The notes: generated from the sequence alone by a model not told the origin. A stretch of DNA of 64,000 nt from Mailhella massiliensis (GCF_900155525.1 NZ_LT706943.1:1-64000), one strand, 5' to 3'. Shown: positions 45,108 to 54,361, numbered from the stretch's first letter. Numbers and translations are program-made.

Positions 45108-45944
45108 TCAGAATTTCAAAAGGCTGAACTGGGAGGGGTCGATGACGCCTGTGAAGACGCGGGCCACGGCGCCGGACAGGAAGACGGAATCGCCTGCAAG
45201 TTCAATGCCCAAGAGTTCCTTACCTGAAGTAGTGACATTGACGCTGCAATCCGTCAAGCCAAGTGCATGAGCGATACAAGTGGAGGCCGCCGCGCCGGTG
45301 CCGCAGGCCAGGGTTTCCCCTTCCACGCCGCGTTCGTAGGTGCGTACATGAATGGCGTCCCTGCCGATGACGGTGATGAAGTTCACGTTGGTGCCTCTGG
45401 GGGCGAAGTGCTCATGGTAGCGGAACAGACGGCCGAGGTGTTCCACGTCCACCGTGTCGCAGTCGTCGCAGAGGATGACGGCATGGGGAACTCCGGTGTT
45501 CACGAAGTGCACGTCCCAGGTCTTGCCGTCCGCTTCAAGGGGGGTATGCAGCACCATGCCCTCGGGATGCGTGAGCTCCACGCGGGAACGCATGTTTTCC
45601 ACGTCCACGTCGGCATGGATGAGCCCTGCGTCCGTGCCGAAGCACATGCTTCTGCCCGCAAGGCCGAGGTTCACGGCAAGCCATGAGGCGCAGCGCGAGG
45701 CGTTGCCGCACATTTCCGCGCGGGAGCCGTCGGCATTGTAGAAGTGCCAGATGAAGTCGCCTTCCCGCCCTTCGGGAGTCGTGTCGAGAAAGAGCAGTCC
45801 GTCGGCTCCGATGCCCGTCTTGCGGCGGCACAAAAGTTCGGCCCAGGCCGCCATTTCGGGAACGCTCACCTTCGCTTCCCTGTTGTCGATGAAGATGAAA
45901 TCGTTGCCGCAGCCGTGCATCTTGTGAAAATGAATGTCTCTCAT
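45108..45944 (-). CDS. dapF: Diaminopimelate epimerase
   Basis: A 278-aa enzyme interconverting LL- and meso-DAP. The two catalytic cysteines are in the near-repeat segments EMCGNASRCASW (~75-86) and LACGTGAAASTC (~213-224). The N-terminus has FHKMHGCGNDFIFID. It is downstream of nrnA with a hairpin in the 33-base gap. Confidence 0.97.
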   Translation of the reverse strand: MRDIHFHKMHGCGNDFIFIDNREAKVSVPEMAAWAELLCRRKTGIGADGLLFLDTTPEGREGDFIWHFYNADGSRAEMCGNASRCASWLAVNLGLAGRSMCFGTDAGLIHADVDVENMRSRVELTHPEGMVLHTPLEADGKTWDVHFVNTGVPHAVILCDDCDTVDVEHLGRLFRYHEHFAPRGTNVNFITVIGRDAIHVRTYERGVEGETLACGTGAAASTCIAHALGLTDCSVNVTTSGKELLGIELAGDSVFLSGAVARVFTGVIDPSQFSLLKF

Positions 45945-45950
45945 GGATGT

Positions 45951-45972
45951 TGCCGGGCGGAGGGCCGCCCGG
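45951..45972 (-). promoter_or_regulatory. Hairpin between nrnA and dapF
   Basis: The stem GCCGGGCGG / CCGCCCGGC with a 3-base loop in the 33-base gap has no U-run, so it is a stability or attenuation element. Confidence 0.35.
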
Positions 45973-45977
45973 CCCTT

Positions 45978-46976
45978 TTACTGAAGGCGGTTCCAGACGA
46001 ACCGGATATAGGGTTGCATGACGGTGAGGGCCTTTTCTGCCTCGAGCGGAAGAGTGGCTCCGGCAGCATTGCGGTGCCCGCCGCCTCCGAACTGGGCGGC
46101 CACGTCGCGCACGTTGTCCTTGCCGGAGGAACGCAGACTGGCCTTGGTCTGTACCTTGCCGTTCTTTTCCTCTTCGCGCAGCACGAGCGCCACGCGCACC
46201 CCGGAAAGACGGCGGAGCTGTTCCACGAAGCCTTCGGTATCGTCGCGGGTGGCGTTGCATTCGCGCAGGGTGTCGAGGGTGATGAGCGCCGCGGCGAGCC
46301 GGCCTTCCTCCAGAATGAGGGCGTCCCGCATGAGGCGTCCCCACAGGCGCAGGCGCGTTTCGCTCCAGTTATTTTCCATGCATTCGCGCAGGCGCGCGAT
46401 GTTCAGGCCTTCTTCCGCCATTTCCGCCACAAGTCGCAGGGCGCCGGCGGTGGTGTTGCCGTAGCTGAAATTGCCCGTATCGGCGGATATGGCCACATAC
46501 AGAGCCTCGGCCAGAGCGCCGTTCAGAGGAGCGCGCAGAGCCTTGGCCACCATGGCTATCATTTCTCCCGTGGCCGACATGGAAGGCTCGACCCAGTTGG
46601 CCTCCGTCCCGAAGAGCGGGTTGGCGAGGTGATGGTCGATGTTCACGCTGGGCACACGATCGAGCAGGGGCTGTATGACTTCGCCGAGGCGTGCCCTGTC
46701 GCCGCAGTCGAGACAGGCCACAAGGTCGGGCTCGCAGGGCAGGCTTTCCAGGCTGGAAAGCACGGGACCGGGCAGGGTGAGAAAGCGCAGGCGTTCGGGC
46801 AGGCCGTCCTCATTGAAGACGAGCGCGTCCACGCCTGTGGAACGCAGCGCCCAGGCAAGGGCGAGGCAGGAACCCATGGCGTCGGGATCGGGGTTGGTAT
46901 GGGCAGCGATGAGCACGCGCCTGTGCTTTCTGAGCGCAGAGAGCAGTTCTTCGGGAACGGAATGTTCAGTCGTCAT
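45978..46976 (-). CDS. nrnA: DHH-family bifunctional oligoribonuclease/PAP phosphatase
   Basis: A 332-aa DHH/DHHA1 phosphoesterase that degrades short RNAs and pAp. Motifs: AHTNPDPDAMGS (first Asp pair), DHHLANPL (DHH, ~104-111), and a DHHA1 end with GGGGHRNAAGATL. The ATG at 46976 overlaps the DUF503 stop by 11 bases. Confidence 0.92.
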   Translation of the reverse strand: MTTEHSVPEELLSALRKHRRVLIAAHTNPDPDAMGSCLALAWALRSTGVDALVFNEDGLPERLRFLTLPGPVLSSLESLPCEPDLVACLDCGDRARLGEVIQPLLDRVPSVNIDHHLANPLFGTEANWVEPSMSATGEMIAMVAKALRAPLNGALAEALYVAISADTGNFSYGNTTAGALRLVAEMAEEGLNIARLRECMENNWSETRLRLWGRLMRDALILEEGRLAAALITLDTLRECNATRDDTEGFVEQLRRLSGVRVALVLREEEKNGKVQTKASLRSSGKDNVRDVAAQFGGGGHRNAAGATLPLEAEKALTVMQPYIRFVWNRLQ

Positions 46977-47256
46977 AGAAAAACTCAAGGTCGCTGTAGA
47001 CCATTTCTTCTTCGCATACGGCTTCCATCATGAGCAGGCATTTGTCCATGCGCGACTGCATGTGTCTTTCGCTGTTGCTGATGGAAACCACCTGAAGCCG
47101 GAGCCTCACCAGGGATTCCTCGGTGCCGGCTTCGGCGATGGCCACGTTGAAGGTGTTGCGCACCTTCTGCTTCAGGCTGTTGGCCACGCGGCGCTTCCCC
47201 TTGAGGGAATCGTTGCCGTGCAGCGCGTATTCCACGGTGAGAACGCCGATGACCAT
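46966..47256 (-). CDS. DUF503 (YlxP-like) small protein
   Basis: A 96-aa protein matching the DUF503 start MVIGVLTVEYALHGNDSLKGKRRVANSLKQKVRNTFNV. In many bacteria this family lies with infB, rbfA and nrnA, suggesting a ribosome-linked role. Here it is next to nrnA but rbfA and infB are not in the window. Confidence 0.85.
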   Translation of the reverse strand: MVIGVLTVEYALHGNDSLKGKRRVANSLKQKVRNTFNVAIAEAGTEESLVRLRLQVVSISNSERHMQSRMDKCLLMMEAVCEEEMVYSDLEFFYDD

Positions 47257-47270
47257 GCCGGGCCGCCTTG

Positions 47271-48479
47271 TCAGGAGCGATAGTCGGAGTTGAGGGAAAC
47301 GTAGCCGTGGGAAAGGTCGGAGGCGAGCAGGCGGGATTCTCCCGGGCCGTCGCCGAGCACCACATCCAGGGGAAGATCCACCGCCTTGAGCGGCTCTTCC
47401 AGAAGCGCGTCGAAGTCAAGGTCGGTGGGGCGGCCGTCGCGGAACAGCTCCACGCCGCAGAGCGTTACGCGAAGAGCCATGGGATCGAAGGCGACGCCCG
47501 CACGTCCGGCGGCGGCGACGATGCGGCCCCAGTTGGGATCGCGTCCGAACATGGCCGTCTTCACCAGCTGGGAATGGCCGATGGTGCGCGCCACCTTTTC
47601 GGCGTCGGCATCGCAGGCTGCGCCCGTGACGTGAATGTGCATGACCTTGGTTGCGCCTTCGCCGTCCTTCACCAGCATGTAGGCAAGCTCGCCCAGCACT
47701 TCGGTGAGCGCCGCTTCCAGAACGGGAATTTCCTCTTCGGCCACGGTGACGCCGGAAGCGCCGTTGGCAAGGCCGTAGAGAGAGTCATTGGTGGAGGTGT
47801 CGCCGTCCACGCTCACGCGGTTGAAGGTTGCGTCGGCCGCACGGCGGAACATGTCGCGCCAGGCGGCAGGATCGACCTTCGCGTCGCACATGACGAGGGA
47901 AAGCATGGTGGCCATGTTGGGGCATATCATGCCCGCGCCCTTGGCCACGCCCGCGAGAAGTACGGTGCCGCCCCTGAGCGAAAGCTCGCGCCCCGCCATC
48001 TTGGGGAAGGCGTCGGTGGTCATCATGGCGCGGGCGAGTCCTTCCAGATCCACTTTTCCCAGAGATTCCACCAGCGCGGGAACGGCGGCGGCCCACTTGT
48101 CCATGTCCATCTGCGCGCCGATCACGCCCGTGGAGGCGGGGAGAAGACTTTCGGAAGATACCTTTTCTCCGGCCCTGCCGAGCGCTTCGCTTACCATGTC
48201 GAGGGTACGCAGGCAGTTTTCCCGGCCCTGTTCGCCGGTGCAGGCGTTGGCCTGGCCGGAATTGAACAGCACGCCGTGCACGCCCGCATCGGCACAGGCG
48301 GCTATGTGTTCCTCGGAAACGAGCACGGGAGCGGCCCGGAAGAGATTGGTGGTGAACACGCCCGCAGCGGTGGCGGGGGCGGTGCTGAATACGAGGGAAA
48401 GATCGTTGCGGTCGAGATGTTTGCCCCGGAAATCGGCGTTCGCCGCACCGAGACGGAAGCCCTGAGGTATCTGGATCAT
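47271..48479 (-). CDS. argJ: Bifunctional glutamate N-acetyltransferase/amino-acid acetyltransferase
   Basis: A 402-aa enzyme of arginine synthesis; it recycles acetyl from acetylornithine to glutamate. The start at 48479 gives MIQIPQGFRLGAANADFRGKHLD. The self-cleavage threonine is in PNMATMLSLV (between alpha and beta subunits). SNDSLYGLANG, a highly conserved region, is present. It heads the argJ-DUF503-nrnA-dapF-dapA run. Confidence 0.95.
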   Translation of the reverse strand: MIQIPQGFRLGAANADFRGKHLDRNDLSLVFSTAPATAAGVFTTNLFRAAPVLVSEEHIAACADAGVHGVLFNSGQANACTGEQGRENCLRTLDMVSEALGRAGEKVSSESLLPASTGVIGAQMDMDKWAAAVPALVESLGKVDLEGLARAMMTTDAFPKMAGRELSLRGGTVLLAGVAKGAGMICPNMATMLSLVMCDAKVDPAAWRDMFRRAADATFNRVSVDGDTSTNDSLYGLANGASGVTVAEEEIPVLEAALTEVLGELAYMLVKDGEGATKVMHIHVTGAACDADAEKVARTIGHSQLVKTAMFGRDPNWGRIVAAAGRAGVAFDPMALRVTLCGVELFRDGRPTDLDFDALLEEPLKAVDLPLDVVLGDGPGESRLLASDLSHGYVSLNSDYRS

Positions 48480-48843
48480 GGGAAGTTCTCCGTTCCTTTG
48501 GAATGCGCTTTCAATCTGCCACACTTGCCGTTGCCGTGCAAGGGCGCGCGGGGAGGAGCAGCCTGTTACCTGTGGAAAAAACAGCGGAAAATTCCCGCTG
48601 TTCAGAAAAAGAAAATGAGCCGTGCGTTTATTTTTTCTACCGGGCTGAGCGGATTACGCGGGCTGTTCCGGCCCGTTTCCGATTGATGGGCGCGGCGTGT
48701 GCAGTGACAGGAGCTTCGGGGGCGTGGTTGCATCCTGTCCTGCCTGCCGCGAGTTCGCGAGGTTCCTTCCCGGGAAGTTAATGAAAAAGAGTCGCCGCGT
48801 TTTGTGCGGCGACTCCGGAGGGAATTTGCCCGAGGTGTGTTCT
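48480..48843. other. Intergenic region upstream of argJ, with one terminator
   Basis: A 364-base stretch with no credible gene. It contains the argJ leader and, at 48784-48815, the terminator of the TRAP operon. Confidence 0.6.
48784..48815 (-). terminator. Terminator of the TRAP operon (dctP end)
   Basis: On the - strand GAGTCGCCGC-loop-GCGGCGACTC is followed by TTTTTCAT, 29 bases after the dctP stop. Confidence 0.85.
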
Positions 48844-49848
48844 TTACTTTTTGGCGGCGGCTACACGTGCAGCTTCGGCCTTGAGTTCATTGAGCAGGGT
48901 GACGTCGATCTTGGGGAATTCCTTGTAGAGTTCGCTGGTGTTCTTGCGGAGCATGGCGATCTCTTCTTCTGTCGGGGTGTAGATGCTCAGATTTTTTTCC
49001 TTGATGGCCTGCATGCTTTCCGCTTCGTCTTCCAGCACGTTTTTACGCTGCTCCTGCACATAGAGATCGATAGCTTCCTGGAAAACGGCCTTGTCTTCGG
49101 CCGGGAGCTTGTTCCACCATCTGGTGGAAGTGTAGATGATCTGGGGCAGATAGGTATGCTGGGTGAAGACTACGGACTTGCACACTTCGTCCCACTTGCC
49201 CTTGACGAGGTAGGTGATGTCGACGTCCACACCGTCGATGACGCCCTGCTGAAGGCCGGTGTAGACTTCGGAGCCGGGCATGGGAGTGGGGTTCATGCCC
49301 ATGGCCTTGAGAACGGCGATGTGCACGGGAGAGGAGGAGGCGCGCACCTTGACGCCCTTGAGTTCCGCGAGGCTGTGCACGGGCTTGTTGAGATAGATGT
49401 TGCGGTAGCTGTAACGGACGAAGGTAAGGGGCGTGACGGCCTTGTTGGCAGCGGCGGCCAGAATCTTCTTGCCTACGGGGCCGCTCAGCACTTCATCGGC
49501 GGTGTCTGCATCGGGGAAGATGTAGCCGAGGTCGAACATGGCGAATATGGGCATGAAGTTGCTGAGGTTGGAAGGGCCTTCCACGAGGAAGTGCACCGTG
49601 CCGAGCTGCATGCCCTGATAGGCGCTTTCCATGGTACCGAGTTTGAACTGGTCGTAGATGTCCACACGGTACTTGCCGTTGGTCTTTTCCTCAATGAAGT
49701 TTTTCATGGTGACCAGCGAACGGCAGAGAGCCATGGAGGAAGCCGCATGCGTGGTGATTTTGACGGGAATGGGCGCCGCCTGGGCGGGAGTGAAGCTCAG
49801 AAGGCCGACAAGCGCACACAGACAGGAGAGACGGAACAGACGGTTCAT
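48844..49848 (-). CDS. dctP: TRAP transporter solute-binding protein, DctP family
   Basis: A 334-aa periplasmic receptor. The signal peptide is MNRLFRLSCLCALVGLLSFTPAQA. The mature domain has the DctP arrangement (IPVKITTHAASSMALCRSL..., KGVKVRASSSPVHIAVLKAMGMNPTPMPGSEVYTGLQQGVIDGVD), including the Arg and the GxVxGVE/D segment that bind carboxylates in this family. The C-terminus is helical. It is the third gene of dctQ-dctM-dctP. The ligand is an organic acid by family; the exact one is unknown. Confidence 0.92.
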   Translation of the reverse strand: MNRLFRLSCLCALVGLLSFTPAQAAPIPVKITTHAASSMALCRSLVTMKNFIEEKTNGKYRVDIYDQFKLGTMESAYQGMQLGTVHFLVEGPSNLSNFMPIFAMFDLGYIFPDADTADEVLSGPVGKKILAAAANKAVTPLTFVRYSYRNIYLNKPVHSLAELKGVKVRASSSPVHIAVLKAMGMNPTPMPGSEVYTGLQQGVIDGVDVDITYLVKGKWDEVCKSVVFTQHTYLPQIIYTSTRWWNKLPAEDKAVFQEAIDLYVQEQRKNVLEDEAESMQAIKEKNLSIYTPTEEEIAMLRKNTSELYKEFPKIDVTLLNELKAEAARVAAAKK

Positions 49849-49870
49849 AAAGGACTCCTTGCGACGGATG

Positions 49871-51145
49871 TTATTTGACCAGACAGAGGGAAAGCCAAGG
49901 GACATAGGCGATGATGTAATATACGATGACCATGGCGGCAATGTAGGGCAGAATCGCCTTGCTGAGCTGCGCGAAGGAAATGTCGCCGATGGCGCAGCCT
50001 ACATAGAGGTTCATGCCCACGGGCGGCGTGATGTTGCCGAGAACCACGCCGTAGGCGATGAGCACGCCGAACTGTATGGGATCCATGCCTGCCTGTACCA
50101 TCATAGGCAGGAGTATGGGCGTCATGATGAGCACGATGGCTACGGACTCCATGAAGGTTCCCAGGATGATGAGCAGCGTGACGATGAGGAACATGAGCAC
50201 ATGCTTGTTGGTGGTAATGCCGTTCAGAAGGTCGGCGACCACGGCGTCGGCGTTGAAGTACACGAGGATGATGCCGAGCGCCCCTGCCGCGGTGATGACG
50301 AAGAACATCATGCCCGTGGTCTTGGCGGTGGAGTAGAGAATGTCCTGAAATTTTTTCCAGGTCATGGTCTTGGTAATGAAGGTTTCCGCAAGCAGGGCGT
50401 AGACCACGGCCACCACACCGGCTTCCGTGGGGGTGGTGATGCCCGTATAGATGCCGCCCAGGACGATGACGGGAACCATGAGAGCCCACTTGGCTTCCCA
50501 TACGGCGGCGAGGCGTTCCTTTGCTCCGGCGCGCACGGATTTGAGGCCGTAGCCCTTCTTGGCGGCTATGATCATGCTGGTTCCCATGAAGGCCAGCATG
50601 GTGAGAATGCCGGTGGGAATGACCGCAATGAACAGGTCGCCGATGGAAACACCTGCGGTCGCGCCGTAGATGATGAGTACGGTGCTCGGGGGAATGAGGG
50701 CGCCCAGCGTTCCCGAGGCGGTGTTGACGGCGGTGGAGAAGTTGCGCGGATAGCCTTCCTTCTGCATGGCGGGGATCATGATGCCGCCGATGGCCGCCGT
50801 GGTGGCGGGCGGCGAACCACAGAGGGAACCGTAGAAGGCGCATGCCAGCACGGAAACGAGGGAAAGGCCGCCCGTGATGTGTCCTACGAGAGTTTTGGCG
50901 AGCTTGAGCAGAGCTTCAGCCATGGAACCGCGCTGCATGATGTCGCCTGCACAGATGAAGAAGGGCAGGGCGAGCAGCGGGAAGGAATCGAAGGTGGTGT
51001 AGAGCTTCTGGGTGAAAAGCGCATAGGGGAGATCACCGACGAAGATGGCGGCAAGCACGGCGAGACCTATGGCTGCGCCTATGTGCAGGGTGAGGGCAAG
51101 CCCTACGATCAGTACCCAGAACATGGTGACAAGAACAGGATCCAT
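49871..51145 (-). CDS. dctM: TRAP transporter large permease, DctM family
   Basis: A 424-aa protein with about 12 membrane helices. It has the typical PPATTAAIGGIMIPAMQKEGYPRNFSTAVNTASGTLGALIPPST and IPTGILTMLAFMGTSM segments. The ATG at 51145 is supported by AAAGGAG upstream. It works with the DctQ (51156-51647) and DctP proteins in Na+-coupled uptake. Confidence 0.93.
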   Translation of the reverse strand: MDPVLVTMFWVLIVGLALTLHIGAAIGLAVLAAIFVGDLPYALFTQKLYTTFDSFPLLALPFFICAGDIMQRGSMAEALLKLAKTLVGHITGGLSLVSVLACAFYGSLCGSPPATTAAIGGIMIPAMQKEGYPRNFSTAVNTASGTLGALIPPSTVLIIYGATAGVSIGDLFIAVIPTGILTMLAFMGTSMIIAAKKGYGLKSVRAGAKERLAAVWEAKWALMVPVIVLGGIYTGITTPTEAGVVAVVYALLAETFITKTMTWKKFQDILYSTAKTTGMMFFVITAAGALGIILVYFNADAVVADLLNGITTNKHVLMFLIVTLLIILGTFMESVAIVLIMTPILLPMMVQAGMDPIQFGVLIAYGVVLGNITPPVGMNLYVGCAIGDISFAQLSKAILPYIAAMVIVYYIIAYVPWLSLCLVK

Positions 51146-51155
51146 AGGTACTCCT

Positions 51156-51647
51156 TTATTCCGTTCCGCCGGTGTTCTTTTTTCCGGCGATGGTCTGCAC
51201 AAACAGCAGAACGGCATAGAAAGTCATGAGAACGAAGCCCAGCGGAATAGGAATCCAGGTAATCCAGACTTCCATGTTGATGCTGGAGGCATACTGCTCC
51301 ATGTCTTTGACTTCCAGCATCATGTCGTAGGAAAGATAGGCACATGCGGCGCAGTAGAAGATGGAGCAGGCGTGCGCGAGAATGTTGAAGAATTTTTTCA
51401 TCCTGGGGCCGGAGAAGCTGAGTGCCACGTCTACGCGAAGATGACTGTCGCTTCTCATGGTGAGAGCGGCCCCTGCATAGGCGAGGGCTATAAACAGAAA
51501 GCGGCAGATTTCTTCCGGCCAGCTCAGGGCGTAGTTGAAGCAGTAGCGGCAGACGACCTGAAGAAAGGCGATGATGATGAGCATGGCGAGCAGGAAATTG
51601 CCCGCGTATCCCGTAACGGTGTCCAGAATGCGCAGAAGTTTGTTCAT
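51156..51647 (-). CDS. dctQ: TRAP transporter small permease, DctQ family
   Basis: A 163-aa protein with four hydrophobic segments. The start FLLAMLIIIAFLQVVCRYCFNYALSWPEEICRFLFIALAYAGAAL carries the DctQ signature VxxRYxFxxxxxWxEE. Its stop lies 10 bases before the dctM start, and it is 12 bases after the Fe-S flavoprotein gene. Confidence 0.92.
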   Translation of the reverse strand: MNKLLRILDTVTGYAGNFLLAMLIIIAFLQVVCRYCFNYALSWPEEICRFLFIALAYAGAALTMRSDSHLRVDVALSFSGPRMKKFFNILAHACSIFYCAACAYLSYDMMLEVKDMEQYASSINMEVWITWIPIPLGFVLMTFYAVLLFVQTIAGKKNTGGTE

Positions 51648-51659
51648 GCAGCCTCCTTG

Positions 51660-52331
51660 TCAATCGGCATCGGAGCCGGCAAGCCTGCGCCCCAGCTCCA
51701 TCGCGCGCTGGCAGTCAAGGGGGAACACTTCTTCATGACGTCGTTTTTTCTCGGCGCCGTCATAGAGTTCCATGTAAAATTTGCTGTAGTCGCGTACCTG
51801 CATGGTGTCGGTGCAGAGGAGCGTTTCGCAGTTTCCGAATACTCTCTGCATGAAATAGGCGGACTGATCGACGACATACAGGGAAAAGTCTTCAGGAAAT
51901 GGAGGATTGCGTTTTTTCAGCTCTGTGTCCGAAATGTTCATGGTGTAGAGCAGAGCTGTTTTTATGTTTCTGTCGAAGAGAGAGCGCTTTTTTTCATAGC
52001 ATGTGAGCGGAAAGAGCATACGCTCCATGAAGGCGCGCATTGATGAGGATTCCGTATAGAAATAAATGGGGCTGCCGAGCAGGATCACGTCGGCGCTGAG
52101 GGCCTCTTCGATGTACGGGGTGATGGCGTCGTTCAGTACACAGCGGCCGGTACGCGGGAGATTCCGGCTTTTGCACATCAGGCAGCTTTTGCATCCGCTG
52201 AAGGCAATGTCGTAAAGATGGACCAGGGAAGTTTCGGCCCCCGCTTCTTCCGCGCCTTTCAGGGCGTGCGTCAGCAGTGTTGCCGTATTGAAGTTTTTAC
52301 GGGGGCTTCCGTTGAATGCGATAACCTTCAT
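51660..52331 (-). CDS. Flavodoxin-like Fe-S flavoprotein (NADPH-dependent FMN reductase family)
   Basis: A 223-aa protein starting MKVIAFNGSPRKNFNTATLL, the FMN phosphate-binding start of the flavodoxin fold. A cysteine run GCKSCLMCKSRN...GRC (CX2CX2C plus a later Cys) marks the iron-sulfur flavoprotein group. LLGSPIYFYTESSSMRAFMERM is the FMN loop. It is the first gene before dctQ and likely supplies electrons in the linked pathway (inference). Confidence 0.85.
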   Translation of the reverse strand: MKVIAFNGSPRKNFNTATLLTHALKGAEEAGAETSLVHLYDIAFSGCKSCLMCKSRNLPRTGRCVLNDAITPYIEEALSADVILLGSPIYFYTESSSMRAFMERMLFPLTCYEKKRSLFDRNIKTALLYTMNISDTELKKRNPPFPEDFSLYVVDQSAYFMQRVFGNCETLLCTDTMQVRDYSKFYMELYDGAEKKRRHEEVFPLDCQRAMELGRRLAGSDAD

Positions 52332-52370
52332 GTTCTACCTCTGATCAGTCCGGGCATGCCGGGTATCTAG

Positions 52371-52402
52371 GGGGGAGAGCCCCCTCTGGGGCTCCTCCCC
52401 GG
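52371..52402 (-). promoter_or_regulatory. GC-rich hairpin between first amidohydrolase and the flavoprotein gene
   Basis: The stem GGGGAGGAGCCCC / GGGGCTCTCCCC with a small mismatch lies in the 76-base gap; no U-run follows. It may separate the expression levels of the two parts of the operon. Confidence 0.4.
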
Positions 52403-52407
52403 AGTCG

Positions 52408-53283
52408 TCAGGCTGACGGCAGGTCAAGTCCCAGGAGCTTGGCCGCGTTCTTCCAGAGGAACTTTTCCTTGGGAATGGGCAGCCACGGACGATCCAGAGA
52501 TTCACGCAGAGCCTGACCCACGCCTCTGATGGGGTAGGAGCTGGCGAAGAGCACCTGATCCTGAAGCATATGGTTGTACATGAGGATCTGATCGTCCACG
52601 GTGTTGATGAAGGGGAAGTAGAAATAGCTGTCGGGCAGAGAGTAGATGTTGGGGTAGCGCACCATGATGGCCATGAATTCCACCAGCTTGGGATAGCAGG
52701 AGTGCGGTACCACGATGTTCAGTCTGGGACAGGCTATGGCGATGTCCTCGATGTCCTTCGGTTCGTTCCAGCTTGTGTCGTTGCCGCAGAGCCAGTTCAG
52801 GGTGATGACCAGCGTCATTTTCTCCTCTTCCACCGCACGGTAAAAGTCCATAAGGCAGGGATCGTTGACGCGGTAGCACTTGTCGAGCCAGAAAGGCTCC
52901 ACGCAGATGCCCTTCATGCCGAGGCTCTTCATGCGGCGTACCTGGGCGAGGGCGTCGGGCGCGGTGGGATCAAGGGCGGGCATCCCCATGAATCGACCGG
53001 GGTACAGGTTCATGAAGTCGAGGATTTCTTCAGGAGTGACATTGCCGGATCCTACGGAGTCGGTTTTGGTGAAGCGCCCGACGATGACGCCGAGGTCGAT
53101 GCCCGCCTCGTCAAGTTCCGCCATGAACTGACCGTAATCGCCGGTCTTGGCGGAAATGACGGGTTCCCGGCCCTCAGCCATGAGGGCGAAGGCTCCGGAG
53201 CTGGGCGGATTGTTCCAGGCTTTGAACAGGCCGGTTTCCCGGAAGCTCTTGAAGGGGGGACGGATGCGGAAGTCGATGATCAT
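52408..53283 (-). CDS. Divergent amidohydrolase-fold protein, paralogue 1 (RxR in place of HxH)
   Basis: A 291-aa TIM-barrel protein resembling amidohydrolase family 2 (ACMSD-like decarboxylases and hydrolases). The start at 53283 gives MIIDFRIRPPFKSF. Metal residues expected in the family are changed: the first-strand HxH is R6-x-R8, the mid-barrel His site reads LVITLNW, and the late Asp site is LFASSYPIRG. A His remains in VVPHSCYPKL. It is therefore probably not a normal metal hydrolase. It lies 117 bases after paralogue 2 and before the flavoprotein/TRAP genes. Confidence 0.8.
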   Translation of the reverse strand: MIIDFRIRPPFKSFRETGLFKAWNNPPSSGAFALMAEGREPVISAKTGDYGQFMAELDEAGIDLGVIVGRFTKTDSVGSGNVTPEEILDFMNLYPGRFMGMPALDPTAPDALAQVRRMKSLGMKGICVEPFWLDKCYRVNDPCLMDFYRAVEEEKMTLVITLNWLCGNDTSWNEPKDIEDIAIACPRLNIVVPHSCYPKLVEFMAIMVRYPNIYSLPDSYFYFPFINTVDDQILMYNHMLQDQVLFASSYPIRGVGQALRESLDRPWLPIPKEKFLWKNAAKLLGLDLPSA

Positions 53284-53400
53284 AAGGCGCTCCTTGATGA
53301 TGGTAACTGGAATGATCTGACAAGTGGCGGCCGAACGCGGAAAAGAGGAGCCTTGTCCGCAAGGCACGGCCGGTCGTCATGGAGACGGAAGGGGCGTGCT

Positions 53401-54264
53401 TCAGGATATTTGAAGATGCAGCAGTTTGGCCCCGTTTTTCCAGAAGAATTTTTCTTTCGGGCCGGGGAGCCATTGTCCCTGTTCCAAGGAAAGCTCCACG
53501 GCTTGTCCGAAGCCGCGGATGGGGTAGGAACTGCCGAACAGAACCTGATCCTGGAGCATGTGATTGTACATGATACGCTGCTCCTTAGCCGTGTTGATGA
53601 ACGGAAAGTAAAAATAGCAGTCGGGGATGAGGTAGATGTTGGGGTAGCGTACGGCGATGGCCATGAGTTCCGTGAGCAGCGGCCAGCATGCGTGGGTGAT
53701 GAGTATGGGCATGGCGGGGCAGGCCATGGCTATCTGTTCCACATGATAGGGCGAGTTCCACTTCGTGCTTTCGCCGCAGTTGAAGTTCAGCGTGGTGGTG
53801 AAGAGCAGCCCCAGGGATTCGATTTTCTTGTAGAGGGGGAACAGACGGCTGTCGTTGAGAAAGAGGGGTTCGGAACTCCAGAAGGGTTCTATACATATCC
53901 CCACCATGCCCATGGCGGCGGCACGTTCGATCTGTTCCATGGCATCGGAAGCCAGAGGATCGACGGCGGGCATTCCCGCGAATCTTCCCGGATACTTTTT
54001 CATGATGCTCAGGAGATCATCTGCCGTAACATTGCCTCTCCCCTTGTCATGAACCTTAGTCATGCGTCCGATGATGACGCTTATATCAATACCGGCATCC
54101 GTCATTTCCTTGACGAATAAATCCATATCACCGTCCATGGAAGGAGTTTTTATTCTTCCTTCCCACTGGTTACGGTAAGGCGAATTCGGATTTTCCCAAA
54201 CTTCAAATGCGCCGGACCTGAGATAGCTTTCAATCGGTGGTCTTACCCTGAAATCAATAATCAT
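53401..54264 (-). CDS. Divergent amidohydrolase-fold protein, paralogue 2 (RxR in place of HxH)
   Basis: A 287-aa sister of the gene at 52408-53283. It shares MIIDFRVRPP, EPFW, ITHACWPLL (retained His) and LFGSSYPIRGFGQA; the HxH and Asp positions are again R-x-R and S. The start at 54264 is downstream of a -24/-12 promoter match (54346-54361). An in-frame extension upstream to 54504 would be hydrophobic and unlike its sisters and is rejected. It is probably the first gene of the operon that leads to dctP. Confidence 0.8.
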   Translation of the reverse strand: MIIDFRVRPPIESYLRSGAFEVWENPNSPYRNQWEGRIKTPSMDGDMDLFVKEMTDAGIDISVIIGRMTKVHDKGRGNVTADDLLSIMKKYPGRFAGMPAVDPLASDAMEQIERAAAMGMVGICIEPFWSSEPLFLNDSRLFPLYKKIESLGLLFTTTLNFNCGESTKWNSPYHVEQIAMACPAMPILITHACWPLLTELMAIAVRYPNIYLIPDCYFYFPFINTAKEQRIMYNHMLQDQVLFGSSYPIRGFGQAVELSLEQGQWLPGPKEKFFWKNGAKLLHLQIS

Positions 54265-54345
54265 GGCTTCATCCTGATATGTGCATGTTGAAGGCAAAAA
54301 TTCCATGAATATGGAATAGACGGTATCTGTTATGTTTTTATTCTT

Positions 54346-54361
54346 TGCAAGAAACATGCCA
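54346..54361 (-). promoter_or_regulatory. Sigma-54 promoter of the amidohydrolase/TRAP operon
   Basis: The - strand reads TGGCATGTTTCTTGCA, with the GG and GC dinucleotides at the standard -24/-12 spacing of RpoN promoters. It is about 80 bases before paralogue 2's ATG and next to a sigma-54 activator gene on the other strand. Confidence 0.75.

Noticed and set aside
48784-48815. CRISPR or repeat array
   Set aside because: Only single hairpins and no regularly spaced direct repeats occur anywhere in the window.
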